From an uncultured delta proteobacterium (GTDB lineage: Bacteria; Desulfobacterota; Syntrophorhabdia; Syntrophorhabdales; Syntrophorhabdaceae), in the NCBI GenBank assembly GCA_903872255.1, contig CAIQJW010000297.1, positions 1 through 9,508 of the forward strand: a stretch of 9,508 bases of DNA, in the 5' to 3' direction. Positions 4,698-9,508 of this stretch are shown piece by piece. The position numbers and the translations under genes were made by a program. Within the stretch, counting starts at the first letter, position 1, and every line of letters starts with the position of its first letter. The notes below the pieces were generated by a model. The model ran no database searches. It worked only from the letters and a program-made list of their open reading frames with translations, and was not told the origin of the DNA.

Positions 4698-6104
4698 TTA
4701 CTTCCATGAATCTATAACAAGCCCCGATGTTCCCTCATGGACGATCTTGTCTTTCATCGATTCGGTGATAATATCTTTGAAGAGCTGTTTCTTGTCGCAG
4801 TCGATAAGGGAAATGAGCCGGAGGTAGAAGCGCATGCGGTCACGGGCGGATATCCGTTTCGGGACCGTGTTGTTGAGTTGGCAGAAAAGCCGTTTCAGGA
4901 CATCCGGTGTTACGCTGGCAAAATGAATATCCTCTACATCGAGAAATAAAAAGCCTCCTTTGGTGAGGACAAAGATGTTGCAGGCCTTGAGGTCCTTGTG
5001 GGCGATCCCTCTGGCCGTGACCGCGAGGAAAAAATGCGCGAGTAGAGCGATAAAAGATATGCGTTGCTGCGCATCCATGGCATCGTAATTCCTGTCCAGG
5101 TAGCGGTCCAATTCTTCACCCCTGTCTGCCAGGTCCTCCATGGCTATATAACCGTGGCCCGTTTCAGGTACTTCGGCGTAGTAGACAACGGGGGTTATCG
5201 TCGTATGCATATATTCGAGGACGACATGATTTCTCCATGCGGTCTTCAAACGACGCGTGCCCGTATATGTTTTTCGGATGTGGTCCCCGTGGCGCTCAAC
5301 CTTTACTTTCCGGTCATTCTTCAGGATCTCGACGAAGACGCCGCCGCCCGACCCCTCGCGTCCCCGGATAAACAATCTCGTTCCGTTGCGATGCACGATC
5401 GAGGTATCACGGAAGGCACGGGCCATTTTGTTGAGCACCCATTTCTCGCGAAGGGACCTTATGGCTTTCTCGAGGTCGCTCTTCATGGACGGCATCAGCT
5501 GGTACCGGTCAAAAAATGCGGCCCGTTCCCCGGGAGAAAGATCATGCCAGACCATACCGAGGGCATGTGTAAGGTTAGCAAGCTCGTCATCCGCACGGAA
5601 TGATGCCCGGACCTTCGCCTTGTGAAGATCTACGAGATAAAAAATGTCTCCGGATACGAGGATATTATCGAGGTGAAGGTCATCATGGCGCACGTTTGCC
5701 TTTTTTAAAAGATGAAGAAAATCGGCCAGCTGCTCTAGCAGGGGATCCCGGTTTGAGGAACTTTCAAAGATACCGAGAAAGGTCCTCCCGTCGATGAAAT
5801 ATTCAGCTATCGCCGATGTCCTGGCCCCAATGCCATAACCGAGCGGTAGAGGTGCCGGCACGCCGAGCGCGTTGAGCTTTCGGGCAACAATGAACTCTGT
5901 TTTGCCGCGCGGGGAGATGAGGGATCGTACCCGTCCCGATAAACCCTTTTCGCTGAAAGTCTTAATGAACAATTTGGCCCCGTCATGCTCGCAAACCCTA
6001 TAGCTTCGCCTTTCCCCGTCAGGGTGGGCGATGTCTCTCACGGCGGGAATAAACCCTTCATTTTCCAGAAACCAGGTAAACTCCTCTGTCCTAACCTTTA
6101 TCAT
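4698..6104 (-). CDS. Tandem lipopolysaccharide-kinase-like protein (two WaaP/InaA-type kinase domains)
   Basis: 468 residues, cytoplasmic, with no signal peptide. Two kinase folds follow one another. In the first, K48 (LFIKTF) is the likely ATP-binding lysine, E70 its partner, HDDLHLDN (140-147) the catalytic loop with D142 and N147, and D159 (YLVDLHK) the metal-binding Asp. In the second, K278 (HIRKTY), HKDLKACN (369-376, with D371 and N376) and D389 (FLFLDVED) repeat the pattern. Both sets are complete, so both halves could be active. WaaP and KdkA kinases phosphorylate heptose or Kdo in the lipopolysaccharide inner core and usually carry one such domain. The start overlaps the upstream glycosyltransferase stop (ATGA, 6101-6104), and GGTGAT lies 9 nt before it, so translation is coupled. 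It is the last gene of the operon and would act on the glycan made by its neighbours. The sugar acceptor is inferred from context, not seen. Confidence 0.83.
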   Translation of the reverse strand: MIKVRTEEFTWFLENEGFIPAVRDIAHPDGERRSYRVCEHDGAKLFIKTFSEKGLSGRVRSLISPRGKTEFIVARKLNALGVPAPLPLGYGIGARTSAIAEYFIDGRTFLGIFESSSNRDPLLEQLADFLHLLKKANVRHDDLHLDNILVSGDIFYLVDLHKAKVRASFRADDELANLTHALGMVWHDLSPGERAAFFDRYQLMPSMKSDLEKAIRSLREKWVLNKMARAFRDTSIVHRNGTRLFIRGREGSGGGVFVEILKNDRKVKVERHGDHIRKTYTGTRRLKTAWRNHVVLEYMHTTITPVVYYAEVPETGHGYIAMEDLADRGEELDRYLDRNYDAMDAQQRISFIALLAHFFLAVTARGIAHKDLKACNIFVLTKGGFLFLDVEDIHFASVTPDVLKRLFCQLNNTVPKRISARDRMRFYLRLISLIDCDKKQLFKDIITESMKDKIVHEGTSGLVIDSWK

Positions 6105-7123
6105 TGGTTTGCTATCACCCGGGTTTGAGGCTTTGAACCGGAGACATCTCTTATAATATCAATAAATTTTGGTGCACATGCCTGAATGGTGTACTCTTTC
6201 ATAACAGTATCCCGTCCCCTGATGCCCATTTCTTTCCTTAAGGCCGGATCTTCAATGAGGTTTGATATCTTTTCGATCCATTCTTCCGGTGAATTTGCAT
6301 AAAAGCCATTCACTCCATCGTGCACGACATCCTTGTTTACCCCCACCGGCGTGCATACGGCCGGGACTGCTACGCCAAAATACTGGAGTATTTTGAGCCC
6401 GCATTTTCCTTCAGACCACAGGTCATTCACAAGGGGCATAAGCCCGATGTCCATATCCTGAAGGTCGGTTATCTCCGTTTCCTGCGACCATATTTTTTTG
6501 ATGACAGGGATATTCTCGCAGTCAATAAAGACATCGCAGACTATGCTCAGTTCGGCATTGGAATATCTTTTTCCGATCTCTTCGAATATCGGCTTCATTT
6601 TTTCCATATAGTGGATGCTTCCGTGGTCACCTATCCAGCCGATAGTTACCCGGTCCTTCGTTTCCCCGTATCTTCTGGCAATGTACCGTGTTCCATCCAG
6701 CGCAGTGGGTATTACAGAGACATTCTTGTTAAAGGGAAGTGTCTGTTCCATAAGGAAGCGGTTGCCGGCGATTATAAAATCGGATGCCTTCGCCATATCC
6801 TCAAACCGTTTCATGCGTGTTTTAGAATGAGGCGACGAAGCCTTTGAATTGCGATACATGACCGAATCGTCGAAATCGTATATTATCTTTCGCGCAAGTT
6901 TTCGGACAAGCGCCAGAAGCACCCCGCTGAAGCGTTTTCGCTGGAGAAAGATACAATCATACGTTGGGAGGGCCGCCAGAAAACGGGCCAGCTCTACCGG
7001 ATTACGGGGATAGAGTGAAACCTTTGCCTCGATCCCTTCGCTCGTCAGGTACGGTATATACTGGAGGACACGGTAGCGGGTTGCGGCAACTTTGTATCCC
7101 TGAACCAGGAAAAGCACCTTCAT
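6101..7123 (-). CDS. GT-B glycosyltransferase (GT4-like), EGKCGLK subfamily
   Basis: 340 residues, probably at the inner face of the cytoplasmic membrane, moving a sugar from a nucleotide donor to a growing glycan. The N-terminal domain opens with MKVLFLVQGY and ATRYRVLQYIPYL (14-26), followed by IIYDFDDSVM (80-89). All three are typical of one GT4 subfamily. The C-terminal Rossmann domain has IGWIGDHGS (161-169) and the donor-site motif EGKCGLKILQY (238-248). In that subfamily this motif replaces the usual EX7E, and E238 is kept. Its end, GVAVPAVCTPVGVNKDVV, is the normal run into the donor pocket. The start at 7123 is supported by GGGGA 6 nt upstream. The gap to the previous gene is 35 bp, and the stop overlaps the kinase start. 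Donor and acceptor cannot be read from sequence. Confidence 0.87.
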   Translation of the reverse strand: MKVLFLVQGYKVAATRYRVLQYIPYLTSEGIEAKVSLYPRNPVELARFLAALPTYDCIFLQRKRFSGVLLALVRKLARKIIYDFDDSVMYRNSKASSPHSKTRMKRFEDMAKASDFIIAGNRFLMEQTLPFNKNVSVIPTALDGTRYIARRYGETKDRVTIGWIGDHGSIHYMEKMKPIFEEIGKRYSNAELSIVCDVFIDCENIPVIKKIWSQETEITDLQDMDIGLMPLVNDLWSEGKCGLKILQYFGVAVPAVCTPVGVNKDVVHDGVNGFYANSPEEWIEKISNLIEDPALRKEMGIRGRDTVMKEYTIQACAPKFIDIIRDVSGSKPQTRVIANQ

Positions 7124-7158
7124 GAAATGTCCCCGTAGAAAGTGGATCTGTGCACGCT

Positions 7159-8283
7159 TTAGCTTTTCCTCTTTTGTTCGTGGCTTTTTGCCAGGACCGC
7201 TTCCATTTCATCCGCATTTTTATTCATCGTAAAGGATTCCATTTTTCTGCGTGCGTTCTTCCCCATCGACTCGCGCCGGACCGGGTCGGTAAGTGCTGAG
7301 ATCGCGTTCCCGAGTTCGGCGATATTGCCCGGTTCATCGATCACATATCCTTCGTCGGGTGAAACGAAAGCGCTTGCTCCGTTCCAGCGGGTAGTGATCA
7401 CGGGAATGCCGGAAGCCATTGCTTCCATCGTCGTCAACGAACAGGCATCATAATATGTTGGATGGGCGAGTAGGTGAGCCGCGCGGTATATGTCCTCGGG
7501 ACGCGACTTTTCACCGACAAAGGAAACACGGCCTTCGACACCTTCTTCGGCCATGAGGCCCAGGTAGTGTTCTTTGTTTCCCCGGCCCATAATTGTCAAT
7601 TGTACATCCTTTCCCTGACGGACAACATTCCCGAACGCTTTAATGAGCGGGAAAAGCCCCTTCAGCCGGAAATTACCGGCGCAAAAAAGAATGGTCACCG
7701 GACCTGAGGGCGTGTGCTCAGCCGGTCTGAAACGTTCGATATCGACCCCGTTATACACAATATCGAATGCCTTTTTCTCGATGCCATAATATGCCGACAT
7801 ATGGTCCCGGACCATGTCCGAGATCGCAACTATCCTTTGAAACCTGCCTCTTCTGACGGAATACCCCTCTACCCAGCGCTGTGCCGCCTGATTAAGACTG
7901 TGCCTAAGAAACAGGGATTTCGTTTTTCGCTCCGCCCCGGTTTGGCAGCTCGCAATTTCACGTTCCATCCAGATATTTTGAACGCCCCCGTGGCTCTGGT
8001 AGACATCGAGATCGAGTACATTTCCGTAGCCGAGCATCACATCGGGTTTGACACGACGCAAGGCGCTGCGGTGCGATAAGGCAAATGAGATATTCCGGAG
8101 CCAGCGCGGATACGCGATGGTATCGAGGGGTATCAAAGTGATTCCGGGAGCATCGACCCCGCGAGCACAAAAAACCACAACGTGATGGCCCTTTGCTGCA
8201 AGCCTTCCGGCAAGATCGTACGTATAACGCTCGGCACCGCCCTTTTTCGGGTCGAAATTATATATTGCCAGGCCGATCTTCAT
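7159..8283 (-). CDS. GT4 glycosyltransferase resembling WaaG (LPS core glucosyltransferase I)
   Basis: 374 residues from the ATG at 8283. The frame also allows a TTG start at 8304, but MKIGLAIYNF is where the family's first strand begins. Neither start has a clear ribosome binding site. GGAERYTYDLAGRLAAKGH (15-33) is the acceptor-domain loop and helix. DLDVYQSHGG (91-100) resembles the DVYFAADVC stretch of E. coli WaaG. VYNGVDIERF (176-185) and GNFRLKGL (203-210) mark the start of the donor domain. The EX7E site reads D279-x7-E287 (DACSLTTME), so the first acidic residue is Asp. WaaG adds the first glucose to heptose II in the LPS outer core. The similarity and the neighbouring LPS-type kinase support a core-assembly role here, but the exact sugar is inferred. 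A Lys/Arg-rich tail (HEQKRKS) may help membrane contact. Confidence 0.85.
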   Translation of the reverse strand: MKIGLAIYNFDPKKGGAERYTYDLAGRLAAKGHHVVVFCARGVDAPGITLIPLDTIAYPRWLRNISFALSHRSALRRVKPDVMLGYGNVLDLDVYQSHGGVQNIWMEREIASCQTGAERKTKSLFLRHSLNQAAQRWVEGYSVRRGRFQRIVAISDMVRDHMSAYYGIEKKAFDIVYNGVDIERFRPAEHTPSGPVTILFCAGNFRLKGLFPLIKAFGNVVRQGKDVQLTIMGRGNKEHYLGLMAEEGVEGRVSFVGEKSRPEDIYRAAHLLAHPTYYDACSLTTMEAMASGIPVITTRWNGASAFVSPDEGYVIDEPGNIAELGNAISALTDPVRRESMGKNARRKMESFTMNKNADEMEAVLAKSHEQKRKS

Positions 8284-8326
8284 TTTTGTGTCACTGTACA
8301 CCAATCAGGAAAAGAAATAAAGAGGG

Positions 8327-9460
8327 TCATCCCCTGAGGCCCATGCGCAATAATGATTCATAGAAATTCTTCATCGCCTTCGCCTGGAGCCTGAAGCTCC
8401 ATTCCTCGTCGGCGCGCCTGCGTGCATTTTCCCCGAAACGCTGCCGGATAGAGGCATCGTTGACGAGAATTTCCATTTTCGATGCAAGGTCCTGGGCATC
8501 CCATGATGTAACAAAACCCGTTCGCCCGTCATCAACGAGATCTGGAAGCATTCCCCTGTCGGATACGATGGCCGGCCTGCCAAGGCTCAAGACCTCGCGA
8601 AGGGCCCGCCCGCTTCCGTCGCTCCCCGCACGCATCATGATATACACATCGAACGTCTGGATCATCAGGAAATAATCGTTGAGGCGATAGCCGGCAATGA
8701 TAACATCTTTTTCGATGCCAAGGTCCCGAAGCGGTTTCATAACGCTCGTTTCTATCTGGGAACTTCTGCCGACAATGACAAGCTTCACCTTGTCAACGCG
8801 GGAACGCAGGAGGCTGAAGGCCTTGAGTATTATGTCGTAGCCGCGGTCGGGTTTTAGCCTGCCGATAACTCCGATGACACGGTCGTCAGCCGATATTCCC
8901 AATTCCGGCCGGAGGTTCCCATCCGGGCCCTCATAGGGCTTGATGCCAGGCGGTATGATGCGAAGCCGCTCTTCGGGAAAATTGAAGTTCTTTGCATCAA
9001 GCTTTGCGAGTCTCTGACTGTAGGTAACGAGGCCGTCCGTTCGTGCCATTGCCCAGGACATGAATAAATTCAGGGGAAGCCCGTCACGCTTGTGGTCCGT
9101 CCGGACTATCCGCGGACGGAGTTTGCGAAGAGAAAGGGCGGCGATAGCAGTAAAATAATCGTGCGAAAGGTGCGCATGGACAACGTCGAACTTTTCCTTT
9201 TCGACATAGGAACCGAAAGAGGTCAGGTCATGGAGCCAGTCACCGGCCGAAAAATACCTGTTGAGCTTTAAGCCTTCGTAGCAGCGGATGCCTCGCTTTG
9301 AGGCCTCTTTGTCGACCGTTCTTTCGGGAAAATCAATGGGCGTTTTTCGGTATGCCAGAACAACGTCAACCCCCTGGTTCTGGAGATTCTCGCACAGCGA
9401 TAGCACGGGCTCTGCCGGGCCTGTCCATTTCCAATCGCTGAAAAGGTGCAGAATTCTCAT
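8327..9460 (-). CDS. GT4-family glycosyltransferase
   Basis: 377 residues, GT-B fold. MRILHLFSDWKWTGPAEPV (1-19) is the first strand and acceptor loop, and FDVVHAHLSHDYF (91-103) is the typical D-x-hydrophobic-H-x-H segment. IIPPGI (168-173) precedes the donor domain, and VIGRLKPDRGYDI (198-210) is its entry motif with the conserved Arg/Lys region. The EX7E site reads D281-x7-E289 (DGSGRALRE), again with Asp in first position. LGRPAIVSDRGMLPDLV (293-309) follows as expected. The start overlaps the stop of the preceding gene (ATGA, 9457-9460), so it continues an operon entering from the right. The next gene starts within about 45 bp. It probably transfers a hexose or heptose during surface glycan assembly; no specific donor can be assigned. 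Confidence 0.87.
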   Translation of the reverse strand: MRILHLFSDWKWTGPAEPVLSLCENLQNQGVDVVLAYRKTPIDFPERTVDKEASKRGIRCYEGLKLNRYFSAGDWLHDLTSFGSYVEKEKFDVVHAHLSHDYFTAIAALSLRKLRPRIVRTDHKRDGLPLNLFMSWAMARTDGLVTYSQRLAKLDAKNFNFPEERLRIIPPGIKPYEGPDGNLRPELGISADDRVIGVIGRLKPDRGYDIILKAFSLLRSRVDKVKLVIVGRSSQIETSVMKPLRDLGIEKDVIIAGYRLNDYFLMIQTFDVYIMMRAGSDGSGRALREVLSLGRPAIVSDRGMLPDLVDDGRTGFVTSWDAQDLASKMEILVNDASIRQRFGENARRRADEEWSFRLQAKAMKNFYESLLRMGLRG

Positions 9461-9508
9461 TTCCCGTAGAACTCGCTTATTGCCTCACAGACGTACGCGA
9501 TCTCATCA
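9457..9508 (-). CDS. C-terminal end of an upstream gene, possibly DegT/DnrJ/EryC1 aminotransferase
   Basis: Only the last 16 codons are inside the window, ending DEIAYVCEAISEFYGK before TGA at 9459-9457. The frame is open to the window edge and the stop forms an ATGA overlap with the next gene, which is strong evidence that it is a real gene of the same operon. The ending resembles the C-terminal helix of PLP-dependent sugar aminotransferases, which often finish with a D-E-x-x-Y-V-x-E-A-I-x-x-F pattern. Such an enzyme would supply an amino sugar. Sixteen residues are too few for a firm family call. Confidence 0.45.
   Translation of the reverse strand, partial: DEIAYVCEAISEFYGK

Noticed and set aside
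4305..4707. Minus-strand frames rich in Pro, Arg and His across the right-hand repeats
   Set aside because: They are low-complexity translations of the G-rich repeats in two frames, with no ribosome binding site or family match.
5744..5760. Extra copy of the palindromic repeat inside the kinase gene (GGATCCCGGTTT)
   Set aside because: Only about 12 bases match, with no second arm, and the stretch is in frame within conserved kinase coding sequence, so chance similarity is enough.
8284..8304. TTG start for the WaaG-like gene, giving 7 extra residues
   Set aside because: No ribosome binding site supports it, and MKIGLAIYNF at the ATG matches the usual start of the fold; the TTG remains possible but less likely.

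Overview
The window looks like a piece of a Gram-negative bacterial chromosome with roughly balanced base composition. The Gram-negative reading rests on the lipopolysaccharide-type sugar kinases and glycosyltransferases. No marker allows a firm taxonomic call; an uncultivated lineage is possible but is only inference. Gene packing is tight, with three ATGA stop/start overlaps on the minus strand, and there is one clearly non-coding repeat island.

Layout. From 1 to 2843, all on the minus strand and listed in transcription order, come a condensation/acyltransferase-fold protein (2843-1551), glutamate racemase MurI (1437-613) and the N-terminal third of a PriA-type protein (616 to beyond base 1). 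From 2844 to 3045 is a divergent intergenic region with a 14-bp inverted repeat and a promoter candidate. From 3046 to 4041, on the plus strand, is an Elp3-like radical SAM enzyme. From 4042 to 4697, between convergent genes, is a repeat island: ten 16-bp tandem units, a pair of 36-bp palindrome-bearing inverted repeats around an AT-rich core, and degenerate repeats of about 43 bp. From 4698 to 9508, all on the minus strand, is a cell-surface polysaccharide operon. In transcription order it holds the tail of an upstream gene (possibly a DegT-type sugar aminotransferase), three GT-B glycosyltransferases of different subfamilies, and one protein with two WaaP/InaA-like kinase domains.

How the genes fit together. 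The 4698-9508 block most plausibly builds and phosphorylates the sugar part of a lipopolysaccharide core or related glycolipid. The three glycosyltransferases would add successive sugars and the double kinase would phosphorylate them. MurI supplies D-glutamate for peptidoglycan, and its reading frame overlaps that of the replication-restart protein. The condensation-like and radical SAM genes are divergently placed across a shared regulatory region; their substrates cannot be read from sequence.

Most worth checking: (i) the PriA homologue appears to have lost its Walker A motif; (ii) the condensation-fold protein has Arg in place of the catalytic His; (iii) two complete-looking kinase domains are fused in one chain; (iv) the repeat island combines a tandem array with a REPIN-like inverted pair. 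No wholly new system can be demonstrated from the sequence alone.
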